A model generated the notes under the pieces. It ran no database searches and was not told the DNA's origin. It worked only from the letters and a program-made list of their open reading frames with translations. A stretch of DNA of 64,000 nucleotides from Nitrosomonas aestuarii (GTDB lineage: Bacteria; Pseudomonadota; Gammaproteobacteria; Burkholderiales; Nitrosomonadaceae), in contig NZ_QAAE01000001.1 in NCBI RefSeq assembly GCF_003046585.1, positions 279,324-343,323 on the forward strand. Reading direction: 5' to 3'. Within the stretch, counting starts at the first letter, position 1. Every line of letters starts with the position of its first letter. Made by a program: the position numbers and the translations under genes. Positions 19,352-28,397 of the stretch are shown here, one piece after another.

Positions 19352-20188
19352 TTACATGCTTAACCATGCATAGTCTCGCGGCCAATGAAAGGTAGGTGAT
19401 ACAGATTTCGGGTGAAGTGTATTAACAAATCCGATAACCTTACCCTGATAGCGCGTCAGACCGCTGATTGATAAATGTCCGTCATTGTCTTTGATTTCAA
19501 GCCTACCTCCCAGTGAATGTGTGATGATCGGAAACGCTGTTCCGAAAACACGGGATGCAACAAAAGCACTTGCCGCACTGCCGGTTCCGCAGCTTTGGGT
19601 GATATTCTCAACACCTACTTCATAAGTACGTACAGAAATACTTTCTTCATCGCGCCAGATAAAATTCACGTTAACGCCTTCCGGATGACCGAGGAATTCA
19701 CATAAGGATTTTTCTTCCCGTAAGGATCTGCCCACAGCTCTTGCGGTTTCTTCATCAAGGCTGGAACCGATAACAACGACATGGGGGACACCGGTAAAGA
19801 CGAAGTGCAGATGTTGATCAATCTGTTGGTAACTGCGTGCCTCTCCCAGATTTACTTCAACAAGACCATCGTGCACAAACACATCCTTTTTGCCGTCACC
19901 GGTCAAGATTGAAAACCTGTCGGTGGGAATATAGGCATCACGGAAATAGCGCGTTGCACATCGTAATCCATTGCCGCACATGGTTTCTTCGGTGCCGTCA
20001 CTATCAAAAATCCGCATTGTAGGAAAATCCTGCTGTCTATCTACATAGAGAATGCCATCGGTATCATGCTGCGTCGCTAATGCATTTGCAATCTGCGCTC
20101 GGTCAAATCCCGCAAGAGGTGTTCTCATTTCATCGACCACCAAGAAAGAATTACCGCATCCATCCATCTTCGTTGCTTTGATTCTCAT
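19352..20188 (-). CDS. DapF-like amino-acid epimerase (divergent active site)
   Basis: 278 residues of the diaminopimelate epimerase family. Both catalytic cysteine motifs are present: ETMCGNGLRC (about residue 71) and ITQSCGTGSAA (about 201). GVPHVVV and VNVNFI substrate-side motifs also match. However, the family's YERG motif, whose arginine holds the substrate carboxylate, reads YEVG. This suggests a different amino-acid substrate, or a DapF paralogue. It lies downstream of a GNAT and an ATP-grasp ligase on the same strand (135-base gap), which argues for a biosynthetic cassette rather than lysine synthesis. A plain DapF remains possible. GAGGCG precedes the ATG. Confidence 0.85.
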   Translation of the reverse strand: MRIKATKMDGCGNSFLVVDEMRTPLAGFDRAQIANALATQHDTDGILYVDRQQDFPTMRIFDSDGTEETMCGNGLRCATRYFRDAYIPTDRFSILTGDGKKDVFVHDGLVEVNLGEARSYQQIDQHLHFVFTGVPHVVVIGSSLDEETARAVGRSLREEKSLCEFLGHPEGVNVNFIWRDEESISVRTYEVGVENITQSCGTGSAASAFVASRVFGTAFPIITHSLGGRLEIKDNDGHLSISGLTRYQGKVIGFVNTLHPKSVSPTFHWPRDYAWLSM

Positions 20189-20322
20189 TGTCTTATCGCC
20201 TCATGCGCTGGAATAAAAAATTGGCTACAAATTGACCGGGGTATAAATATTTCTAATTATGGGTAGTTCAAATTTAGGCGGGTTTTCCGAAGAAGATCCT
20301 GAAGTGATCATTATTTAAATAT

Positions 20323-20781
20323 TCAGTAAGGTTTATAACCCATCCGTCTTGTCAGATGCGCCTGCGCCACGCCTGAAATAAATTCATCCTGAACAATACC
20401 TGTAAGTACAAATCCATTCTTGAGGTAGAAGCTCAAGCTCTCGTTTGCATCAGCATCTGTAGTTACATTCAGGATTCTTCCTCCTTGTTTCTCGAGTTCG
20501 ACAAAGATGCCATCCAGCAGTAGTGAGCCATATCCTTGGCCGCGATGATTTTTGTCTACAGCGATGGTAAGTAAGTGGTAGGTATCAACCGTTTTTTTAA
20601 CAATCACATAGCCAACAGGATGTTCGTTGTGCATCACACAGATACCAAAACACTTGCCGCGCTTGATATCCTCAAGTTCATCATTGATGTCAGATTGGTA
20701 CATGGCACCAATGTCCTGTAGGGCGATCTTCACAAGGTCTGGGTAAACGTTTTCTGAGATAGGCACGATTACGGTTTTCAT
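20323..20781 (-). CDS. GNAT-family N-acetyltransferase
   Basis: 152 residues with the GNAT fold. The acetyl-CoA loop is NHRGQGYGSLLLDG (about residues 78-91), preceded by the usual beta strand (YHLLTIAVD) and followed by FYLKNGFVLTGIV. Its start overlaps the stop of the ATP-grasp gene by four bases, so the two are translationally coupled. The substrate is unknown; acylation of the amino acid or dipeptide made by its neighbours is a reasonable guess. Confidence 0.88.
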   Translation of the reverse strand: MKTVIVPISENVYPDLVKIALQDIGAMYQSDINDELEDIKRGKCFGICVMHNEHPVGYVIVKKTVDTYHLLTIAVDKNHRGQGYGSLLLDGIFVELEKQGGRILNVTTDADANESLSFYLKNGFVLTGIVQDEFISGVAQAHLTRRMGYKPY

Positions 20782-21878
20782 TGTTCTCCTGCCCGTTTGC
20801 CTAAAAGTGTATACGTCCGGTCCTGGTAGATGATCGTGCCAGCTTTCGCAACATTATTAATCACAGAATTTGCCAGATTCTCAAGTAATTCGGTCTTGTC
20901 AGCGAATCTTGTCGGATATGACTTGGTGAGTCGTTGTGCTGCTGCATTTACGATCAGTGCAACCATGTCATCATGTTTGATACCTGCATGGCGGCACATG
21001 TTGGTAAGATCAGCTTCTGTTGGATGGATGCCGGGAATGACATTGGCTTCAAGAAAATAGAGTTGGTTATCCCGTTCACGAAAATCCATGCGGTTATAAT
21101 CACGTACTTCCAGCGCTTCATGTGCTGCAATTGCAAACTTAGCAAATTGTTTTGCTCTGTCAGTCCAGTCAAGATGCGAAATATAAGGGTTCTCAATATC
21201 TTTTACATGTGGATCACGTACTTGTGGTTGCCCTGGAATCTTGGCAAAGTCAATCTCTAAGATCGGTAGCATATGGTTCCCGATAAGACCTACCGTATAT
21301 TCATTTCCAGGTAAAAATTCTTCGACCAGTGCAGGCTGATTGAACTGTGTGTAGATCGACTCAACGACTTCATTCAATTCCAGCGTGTCGTTTACTTTAC
21401 TTTTCTGACTGATACCAATGCTTGTTCCTTCACTGCAGGGTTTTACCATCAGGGGAAAGGACAAATCCTTAAGCTTTTCTCCTGGTTTCATAAGTTGAAA
21501 TCGCGCAGTCGGCACAGCATCATACGCGACGATTTTTTTTGCTGTTGCTTTGTCCATTTTGTTGATAAATGTCTTTGGACTACTGCCTGTATACGGAATA
21601 TGCAGGTGTTCGCAAAAGAATGGAACTATGGCTTCACGTAATTCCTTTTCATCGAGACCTTCGGCATTATTAAACACAAGGTCAATGCGATGCCTGCGTT
21701 TTTCGAGTTGAAAATAAATGTCGGGACCTACATCAATCAGTTCAACATGTGCGCCGGTACGTTCCAGTGCGGCCGTCACGGCTTCAATGGTGGCAGGACT
21801 TTCAAATTCACCATATCGTTCATCTTCCATACCCGGTTTTCTAACGTTACAAGTATAAGCAATATTGAGTTTTTTCAT
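20778..21878 (-). CDS. D-Ala-D-Ala ligase-like ATP-grasp enzyme
   Basis: 366-residue ATP-grasp protein related to D-alanine-D-alanine ligase. The ATP-binding lysine segment is FPLMVKPCSEGTSIGIS (about 145-161), VEEFLPGNEYTVGLIG is the next strand, and RDYNRMDFRERDNQLYFLEA with NVIPGIHP supplies the metal ligands. The family joins a carboxylate to an amine with ATP. It is more divergent than housekeeping Ddl, and no murein gene is adjacent. It is the first gene of a cassette with a GNAT and a DapF-like epimerase, so a small dipeptide-like product is plausible. Confidence 0.88.
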   Translation of the reverse strand: MKKLNIAYTCNVRKPGMEDERYGEFESPATIEAVTAALERTGAHVELIDVGPDIYFQLEKRRHRIDLVFNNAEGLDEKELREAIVPFFCEHLHIPYTGSSPKTFINKMDKATAKKIVAYDAVPTARFQLMKPGEKLKDLSFPLMVKPCSEGTSIGISQKSKVNDTLELNEVVESIYTQFNQPALVEEFLPGNEYTVGLIGNHMLPILEIDFAKIPGQPQVRDPHVKDIENPYISHLDWTDRAKQFAKFAIAAHEALEVRDYNRMDFRERDNQLYFLEANVIPGIHPTEADLTNMCRHAGIKHDDMVALIVNAAAQRLTKSYPTRFADKTELLENLANSVINNVAKAGTIIYQDRTYTLLGKRAGEQ

Positions 21879-22599
21879 GGTTGAGGCAAAGTTGATAAAA
21901 TTAAACCTGTCTTTCAGGTGAACCGGGTCAAGTCAATAAATATTCAGAAAGAACCTCCATCGGCCGATTAACAAAACACATGATCATGCTCAACATTGAT
22001 ATTAATTTATAAAGTTAGACATAAGAAGGGGTTTCATAGGTTGGAATCATTTCTGTAAAATTTTTAGAGCACCACATATCTTCGAGGCAGAATGGTAACG
22101 CTACATTAACGTTGCGTTGTTCAATCGGTTTACATAAAAAAATAAAATTGTTAACGACAGTAGTGTGAACTTCTTTGATGGTGTAGTAATGCTGATTCAA
22201 TGAAGAATTTTCGTTTAGAAACTACTGGCTAAGCAATTGTTCCTTATAACTATTGTCTATTTGTGGAAAATTTCTTAGTGTTTATGTGCAGCTTTAGGCT
22301 GATATTGATTGATTGGCTGGTAGTTCAGAATGATTCGTAGCCGGCGATCAGATGCCACACGGCGGGAGAGGTGGTTGTTAACAGGTGCAGTCAAATCTTT
22401 GGTGATATTGATATCCCTGCCATTTGTTTTGGTATAAATTGATTGTTAACGTAAAAAATCAGCTCTGGTGTCTGGTGTAAACAGAGTATTTTAATCTGGA
22501 CAGTGTAGTGAATTGCAGGCCGGTATTAACTTTATGCCATATGGCTAGTTTCTGGGGACGCACTGCGACTGTTTTTTTCAGGCGCAGTGCCATTGATAA
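21879..22599. other. Non-coding stretch with possible gene debris
   Basis: About 720 AT-rich bases with no credible gene. On the minus strand 22015-22200 is open for 61 codons but starts at TTG without a ribosome site. A second minus-strand stretch (about 22269-22450) is open for some 55 codons with no start. Either could be remnants of lost genes. The promoter of the ATP-grasp cassette probably lies between 21879 and 22010. Confidence 0.5.
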
Positions 22600-24237
22600 T
22601 CAAAGTCTGGGAGCAATATGTCCGGTTACATCCAGCGCATCCTTGGCATCACTCCAGTTGACGGTATCTTCAACAAAATAGTCAAAAGTGCGCGGCATCG
22701 CACTTTTTGTTTTTTCGTTATAGTTGATAATGTCCAGAATAAATAAGCTGCGCAAAACACCGCGGCGGCGATAGCCGGTCTTTTTTCTGGAAACAATCTG
22801 ATCCCGCCAGGTACCGAAATTGATATAGGTTACCGGGTACTCAGTGTTCAGATTAGGTTCTTCCTGCAACGGTTTGTGGGTATGCCCTTCACCGTGAATC
22901 TGGAAATTGTAGTGACGATATATGGGCAAAAAACTGGGGAATGTTTTCATCACCGACAGCTTGACACTGGGTTGTTGCATTCTGTCGAAAAATGCCAGAA
23001 TACGCATCAGAGCAGCAATTGATTTAATTTCTAGTCCATGGCCAATTGATTTCATGATTTCCAAAATACGCTTGGCAAGCTTGAGCCCTTTTCTGCGCAG
23101 CGCCGGAGAAGACTGGTAAGTAAAGTCCCAGCTGAGCCATTCAAGAATGCATTCATATAGTGTGTCTTCAATGATGTCGATAATTTTTTGATCCTTGTTC
23201 TGCTCGCGCATTTTCGCTGCTTCTTCCAGTACCCTATTGACAGCGGCGTAAGTCGGACGGTAAAGATCCAGTTCATCGAGAATACTGTCTAGGCGCGGGT
23301 CATTGCAATTGGCGTCATCCAGTTTTTTCTTGGCTTTATATATAAAGGTTGACAATACCCCGGCGGCAACCGAGTCACCGAAACAAGGTTCGAAAAAAGG
23401 TGAAAATTTCAATTGCTGCCAGGTTTCAATTTGCCAGCCGTTGGCAACTTTCCAGCCGGGTCGGCCTTTTTCTGCTTTGATACGGCGACTGTTTGCTTCA
23501 TCACGCCATTGTCCATGCGTGGTAAAAAACCGAAAACCGGTATCACCATAGTAAAAAGGTAGATACGGTGCTTGATCTGGATCTAGAAACATGATTTCGT
23601 CACCGTACATGCGACCCAGCATTCTGCGTTCTTCTTCTGGAATTTGACTGACATTGCGCCCCAGTCCTTGTTCGTAAAAATACTTTAATGCTTTTGGATC
23701 ACAAAACAGCTCCTTGTCATGATTGCCGATCGTGATCACTATTCTGGCCGAGATATTGCTGAGTTGGTTTTCCTGTCTGAGTTTGCTTTCCAGTTCACGC
23801 AGCCATTGGAAAAAGTATGCATGCTGATTTTCTACGATATCTTGAATAATGGCATTGACGACAGCGGAAAATTCTTCTTTTCTATTCCGTTCCCATGGAT
23901 AGATAGGCGGCTCATGCGCTGCCCATTTACTGCTGCGGATCATATCGACGACATCGCCGTCCAGCACAAAGACAAGCTCGTTAATGGCATATCGAATGCA
24001 GCGCTGCTTTATGGTGTCGTAAAAGGAATTCCAGATCGCATCATTTAAGTTCTGGAATCCAACCGTGCCATCTGTTAAATGAATATCGCTAACACTGACG
24101 CACAGGCGATTGCCTCTGTCCTCAGGCGGTTCATTGACTTCAAGTGTACGTCGTTCAACTTTGCCAAGACCTATGGTTTTACACATTTTATCTATGAGTC
24201 CGGTTTGTTGCTTTTGATCAGTCTGACTGGAATTCAT
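22600..24237 (-). CDS. Calcineurin-like metallophosphoesterase
   Basis: 545-residue cytoplasmic protein with all metal-binding motifs of the calcineurin superfamily: SDIHL (about 50), LDGDVVD (about 89), TIGNHDKE (about 170), TTHGQW (about 240) and GEGHTHKP (about 450). A helical insertion of roughly 150 residues lies between the last two. The true substrate is not evident. A strong AAAGGAG site precedes the ATG. It stands alone, with no operon partners. Confidence 0.88.
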   Translation of the reverse strand: MNSSQTDQKQQTGLIDKMCKTIGLGKVERRTLEVNEPPEDRGNRLCVSVSDIHLTDGTVGFQNLNDAIWNSFYDTIKQRCIRYAINELVFVLDGDVVDMIRSSKWAAHEPPIYPWERNRKEEFSAVVNAIIQDIVENQHAYFFQWLRELESKLRQENQLSNISARIVITIGNHDKELFCDPKALKYFYEQGLGRNVSQIPEEERRMLGRMYGDEIMFLDPDQAPYLPFYYGDTGFRFFTTHGQWRDEANSRRIKAEKGRPGWKVANGWQIETWQQLKFSPFFEPCFGDSVAAGVLSTFIYKAKKKLDDANCNDPRLDSILDELDLYRPTYAAVNRVLEEAAKMREQNKDQKIIDIIEDTLYECILEWLSWDFTYQSSPALRRKGLKLAKRILEIMKSIGHGLEIKSIAALMRILAFFDRMQQPSVKLSVMKTFPSFLPIYRHYNFQIHGEGHTHKPLQEEPNLNTEYPVTYINFGTWRDQIVSRKKTGYRRRGVLRSLFILDIINYNEKTKSAMPRTFDYFVEDTVNWSDAKDALDVTGHIAPRL

Positions 24238-24509
24238 CGTATATGCTCCTTTTATGCTTATGCCAAATACGTTTAAAATATCCGGAAAGTACGTGTATCA
24301 TTTGAAAATGAATGCCTTTCTGAACAGCGTAACCTGGTGGTTTTTTCTTTTTCATGCAATCTTTTAGAATTTACCAGCTTTCGGGAAACAGGTGTTAAGT
24401 GTTTAATCCGATACCGATGCAGATAGTACGATCAATAATTTTTGATACTGTGATGTGATGCAGAAAAATTTTCAACAGCTTGTTCGTGCCAGTATTATTG
24501 ACAATTAGC

Positions 24510-24956
24510 ATGATTTCTATGACCGTTCGGATTCGACCTGTTGAACATTCTGATTACGACTGGCTGCTAGACCTTCATCATACCGTCTATCGTGAATTGA
24601 TTATAAAAGAATTTGGATACTGGGATGATGATGAAGAACTTGGATTGTTTCTTGAAGCCTGGGAGACAAAGAAAATCGATATCATTATGAAGCAAGGCAA
24701 TTCTGTGGGTATGTTTATTATCGATAGTAAAAATGATTATTTGTGGCTGGATGAAATTCAAATACATCCGCAATATCAAAACCAGGGTATCGGCACAGAA
24801 GTTATTGTGCAGCTCATCCTGCGCGCACGAAAACTGAGTTTGCCGTTGCGTCTGCGCGTATTACACGCCAACCAGGGCGCGTATCGGTTGTATCAAAAAC
24901 TGGGGTTCCGACAAATCAGCAGTGCAGCGCATCACAACGTGATGGAATTGAGTTAG
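24510..24956 (+). CDS. GNAT-family N-acetyltransferase
   Basis: About 148 residues with a GNAT fold: VRIRPVEHSDYDWLLDLH at the start, YLWLDEIQIHPQYQNQGIGT carrying the acetyl-CoA loop, and LRVLHANQGAYRLYQKLGF near the end. Start choice is uncertain: ATGs at 24510 and 24519 and a TTG at 24480 are all in frame, and none has a good ribosome site. The substrate is unknown; it is not closely related to the GNAT in the ATP-grasp cassette. Confidence 0.85.
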   Translation: MISMTVRIRPVEHSDYDWLLDLHHTVYRELIIKEFGYWDDDEELGLFLEAWETKKIDIIMKQGNSVGMFIIDSKNDYLWLDEIQIHPQYQNQGIGTEVIVQLILRARKLSLPLRLRVLHANQGAYRLYQKLGFRQISSAAHHNVMELS

Positions 24957-25074
24957 CCCTGCATCGGCTGGCATTAACAGTTTGTTGAAAAAATTTTAAG
25001 GAGTCAGCTTCAGCTCCAATTTTTCCAAGAATATTACTTCATCGTTTCATCAGTTATTTTCAGGGAGAGCGCAT

Positions 25075-25446
25075 ATGGATCAAAGCAACAGGAAAATTAC
25101 TGTTTATTATGATGGCGCCTGTCCCAGTTGTGTAAAGGACCGGGACAGTTATGAAAAAATGGCCGGTAAAGCAGGGGAGGATGTATGCTGGTTTGATATT
25201 ACCGGACAAGATACGCAATTGCGTGGAATCGGAATTGATCCCCATAAAGCGATGACCGAATTGCATGTGCGTGATGAGCATCAGCGGGTCGTGTCAGAAC
25301 TGGATGCCTATATACTGTTGATGCAACGGGTACCGCGACTCAAACCGCTGGCCTGGTTGATCAGTTTGCCGCTGATACGGCCAATGTTGTCGACTCTTTA
25401 CCGACGGATGGTCAGAAAACGCCTGAAAAGAACTGGACGTATGTAA
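25075..25446 (+). CDS. DCC-family thiol-disulfide oxidoreductase-like protein (DUF393)
   Basis: 123-residue protein whose N-terminal YYDGACPSC is the DxxCxxC signature of the DCC family (DUF393), a thioredoxin-like fold. The central DPHKAMTELHVRDEHQRVVS fits the family's second conserved block. No signal peptide; the C-terminus is very basic (RRMVRKRLKR). GGGAGAG precedes the ATG. Its biological role is unknown. Confidence 0.87.
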   Translation: MDQSNRKITVYYDGACPSCVKDRDSYEKMAGKAGEDVCWFDITGQDTQLRGIGIDPHKAMTELHVRDEHQRVVSELDAYILLMQRVPRLKPLAWLISLPLIRPMLSTLYRRMVRKRLKRTGRM

Positions 25447-25448
25447 AC

Positions 25449-26588
25449 TTATTTTGTGGTGATAATCCGGTTGCGTCCAGATTCCTTTGCTTCATAAAGA
25501 TGTTTATCTGCAGCAGACATATAGCTGTCTATGGTATCGATTTCATCAGGTATCCTGGTGACTGTACCAACGGTGACCGTCAAATATGGTGAGACACTGC
25601 TGTATTTATTCGGAATATGCAGGCCCTCAATTTCTTTTCTGATAATTTCAGCAAATTCTGCAGTGCCGTGTATGTCCAGGTTGGACGAAATAATACCAAA
25701 TTCTTCACCGCCAAGCCGAAAGGCATAATCACCGGGGCGCTGACAAATTATTTTTAATTGCTGGCTTATCCTGATCAATATGTGGTCGCCTTCGCTATGT
25801 CCGTAATTATCATTGATTTGTTTAAAAAAATCGATGTCGATGAAGATAAGTGCTAAAGGTAATTTTTCCCGTCTTGCCCGCTTGAGTTCGCGCATAAATA
25901 TACTGTTAAAATGTCGGCGATTATACAGATCCGTCAACTGATCGGTAATGGAGAGCGACTCCAATCGTAAATTAGCTTTTCGCAATTGCTTATTGGTTTT
26001 GTGCAGCTTCTTTTCAATTTTCTGCCGCGCGTGACTTTCACGGATGAGCGCCAGTGTCCGGGTGGATAAACTGTCATACATCTCCATTACGGTTTCGATC
26101 AGAATTCTGATTGAGCCGTTCATTTTTTTGTCGGCGGCAATCTTGGCTTCTTCAAGCGGCATCCCTTTGTGAATATTTTCAATGCACAGTGCCATGCGTT
26201 TATCATTATCCATAATATGGAATGCCAGCCAACGAATGAGGAACAATATGATGCATTCAATGATTTCTGTCTGTGATTTATTGGTTTCCTGCTCTTTGAT
26301 TTCGATCACTTTGGGTAAAAAAAATGAGTGACTGAGCTGGTGGGACGACAGCCACGAATCATCCCCAAAGTAGTCTACCCAGATCGCCTCTTCCATTTGA
26401 AAATGATATTCAGCATATTTTGCCAATTCACTAAAAACATGATTAATTTCAATCGGGTTGTCTCGCGTAATTGTCGAGGCCAGTTCATTTAACAATGAAA
26501 TGAGCATTTTGTGTTGTTCATCGATTACTTCAATGCCTATTTCAAAATTTTTATTCCATGGAAATACTTCGAATTTATTCTGAGGCAT
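25449..26588 (-). CDS. Bacteriohemerythrin-diguanylate cyclase
   Basis: 379 residues. Residues 1-135 are a bacteriohemerythrin domain: the di-iron ligands appear in DEQHKML, YAEYHFQMEEA, SHQLSHSFF and WLAFHIMDND, in family order. A coiled-coil linker (about 165-215) leads to a GGDEF domain with LTDLYNRRHF and RLGGEEFG, where GGEEF is an active variant. RPGD sits five residues before GGEEF, the position of the inhibitory I-site. This suggests an oxygen- or redox-responsive c-di-GMP synthase with feedback inhibition. It stands alone on the minus strand. Confidence 0.93.
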   Translation of the reverse strand: MPQNKFEVFPWNKNFEIGIEVIDEQHKMLISLLNELASTITRDNPIEINHVFSELAKYAEYHFQMEEAIWVDYFGDDSWLSSHQLSHSFFLPKVIEIKEQETNKSQTEIIECIILFLIRWLAFHIMDNDKRMALCIENIHKGMPLEEAKIAADKKMNGSIRILIETVMEMYDSLSTRTLALIRESHARQKIEKKLHKTNKQLRKANLRLESLSITDQLTDLYNRRHFNSIFMRELKRARREKLPLALIFIDIDFFKQINDNYGHSEGDHILIRISQQLKIICQRPGDYAFRLGGEEFGIISSNLDIHGTAEFAEIIRKEIEGLHIPNKYSSVSPYLTVTVGTVTRIPDEIDTIDSYMSAADKHLYEAKESGRNRIITTK

Positions 26589-26796
26589 ATTATTATTATT
26601 AAATAGACACTTGAAGTGATCGGAAACAACAGATTTTTACCATACAGAAAAGCTGTGTTTAATGAAAGGGCATATCTTATCATTCTTATTTATGCGTGTC
26701 CTGATAATATACCTACATATATTGTGGGTATATGTGAAAATAAAACAGCGTCCATTCATGCGCATGTTTTGAAATAGCAACGCACTTGCAGAGAAA

Positions 26797-26979
26797 TTAA
26801 TATCTATCGACTTTAATTTGAACGAGGGAATTACGGCCTACAGATTTACTGCAGGTGTAGAGGGAGATTTGGCCGCCGGGAGTTTTGCAAGTTGATTCTT
26901 GTGAAATTCTGCTGGTATAGATATTTTTGTGATTATGTAAGATGCTATACGCTTTCACTTGCTGATACCCGACTGCCAT
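26797..26979 (-). pseudogene. Possible truncated small lipoprotein gene
   Basis: 60 codons from an ATG without ribosome site. The frame is open upstream of that ATG and reads GCSSSSLMAVGYQQVKAYS, which looks like the mature start of a lipoprotein after its acylated cysteine. The signal peptide that should precede it is replaced by the end of corA (12-20 bases overlap). Two cysteines occur later (STCKTP, LYTCSK). Either the gene lost its 5' end in a deletion that joined it to corA, or the resemblance is chance. Confidence 0.35.
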
Positions 26980-26992
26980 CAGGCTTGAAGAA

Positions 26993-28105
26993 CTACAGCC
27001 ATTTTTTCTTCCTAAAATAAATCAATAAGCCAATGCCGATAGCAATAAAAATGATCCATAAAGCAGGATAGGCCCAGCGCCATTTCAATTCCGGCATATG
27101 CTCAAAATTCATCCCGTATATACCGGCGATGAATGTGAGCGGTATGAAAATGGACGCAAAAATAGTCAGAATCTTCATGGTTTCATTCAATTTATTGCTG
27201 ATACTGGAGAGGTAAATATCCTGGATGGAGGCAATTCTTTCCCGGTAGGAATCAAGTGAATCGGTTACACGCAGCACATGATCATGCACATCGCCGTAAT
27301 AACGTAGTGTTTTTTCATGCAGCAGGGCAGTATTGGCATGTTGTATTGTCGTCAGCAGTTCGCGTAGCGGAGAAATGCTGCGCTTCATGGCAATCAGATT
27401 GCGACGAAGCAGTTGTATGGTATGCAGCATTTCTTTGGTTGGATTGGATAGTAAACTGTCTTCCAGTGGATCGATAATGTCATCCAAGCAATCTTCAACC
27501 ACAAAATATTCATCCACAATGGTATCGAGCAATACATACGCTAAGTAATCACTGCCACTTTGCCGCAGACGATCCTTACGATTCTGCATGCGGTAGTAAA
27601 CAGGTTTGAAAATCTCATCGGCTTTTTCCTTGAAAGTAATGACATAATTTGCGAGTAATAAAATACTGATCTGTTCATATCGTAAATCAAGATTGCCGTT
27701 GTATTGTGCGCTGATGCTTTTGATAACCAGATAAATATAATCTTCATATTCTTCCAGTTTGGGCCGCTGATGTGTGCTTAAAATATCTTCCAGTACCAGG
27801 GGATGAATATTGAGTTCAGCACCAATGTGTTCAACGATGCTGGTGTCACTTAATCCGTCAATATTAACCCAGATAATCGACTTATTATCTTGCAATTGCT
27901 GTAATTCCGATATCGATTTGATTTCACACTGCTTCAACGTATCCTCGTTGTATTGCGTGATCGATATGCGGCATGCAGTCTCGTGTTTTTTGCCGATATG
28001 CACCAGTGAGCCTGCCGGTAATCCGGATTTATCCGCAGCGCTGCGCAAAACTGTTTTGTTTGTCTGCTTGTGCAGGCGGTGCCATACCGGATACTTGAAA
28101 TTCAT
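26993..28105 (-). CDS. corA: CorA magnesium/cobalt transporter
   Basis: 370-residue inner-membrane channel for Mg2+ and related divalent ions. A large cytoplasmic alpha/beta funnel is followed by two C-terminal membrane helices. The invariant YGMNF pore motif ends helix one and the MPEL segment forms the periplasmic loop; a lysine/arginine-rich tail (YFRKKKWL) closes the protein. Length and domains are normal for the family. No Mg2+-sensing leader was recognised upstream. Confidence 0.96.
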   Translation of the reverse strand: MNFKYPVWHRLHKQTNKTVLRSAADKSGLPAGSLVHIGKKHETACRISITQYNEDTLKQCEIKSISELQQLQDNKSIIWVNIDGLSDTSIVEHIGAELNIHPLVLEDILSTHQRPKLEEYEDYIYLVIKSISAQYNGNLDLRYEQISILLLANYVITFKEKADEIFKPVYYRMQNRKDRLRQSGSDYLAYVLLDTIVDEYFVVEDCLDDIIDPLEDSLLSNPTKEMLHTIQLLRRNLIAMKRSISPLRELLTTIQHANTALLHEKTLRYYGDVHDHVLRVTDSLDSYRERIASIQDIYLSSISNKLNETMKILTIFASIFIPLTFIAGIYGMNFEHMPELKWRWAYPALWIIFIAIGIGLLIYFRKKKWL

Positions 28106-28169
28106 GATAATTGCCCTATGAGCGTTTCAGTGATTTGATCAATCTATATAACTACATGAATGGCGAAAT

Positions 28170-28367
28170 TCACTCCAGCTCAATCTGACCGTGCGATACA
28201 GATCGGTACGGAAAGCGGAAGATGCCATGCACTTTCGCTTGTTCATACTGACACTGGTCATTCTGCTGAATGAAGTAACAAGAATCATAGGATGAAGGAT
28301 ATAAGGAACAGTCCAAATCACATCGTGCATGATGAATGTTTCTCGCAACGACGATACAATTTGTCAT
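28170..28367 (-). CDS. Questionable small ORF
   Basis: 65 codons, cysteine-rich (at least five cysteines), with a weak GGAA-type ribosome site before the ATG. I recognise no family. It lies in the 290-base gap between corA and the FmdE-like gene and could be chance or a remnant. Confidence 0.2.
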   Translation of the reverse strand: MTNCIVVARNIHHARCDLDCSLYPSSYDSCYFIQQNDQCQYEQAKVHGIFRFPYRSVSHGQIELE

Positions 28368-28397
28368 GTTCCGTATGGCATATATAAAATAACCTGC

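Noticed and set aside
22015..22200. 61-codon minus-strand frame next to the ATP-grasp cassette, considered as a precursor peptide
   Set aside because: TTG start with no ribosome site and no leader/core pattern; kept only as possible debris.
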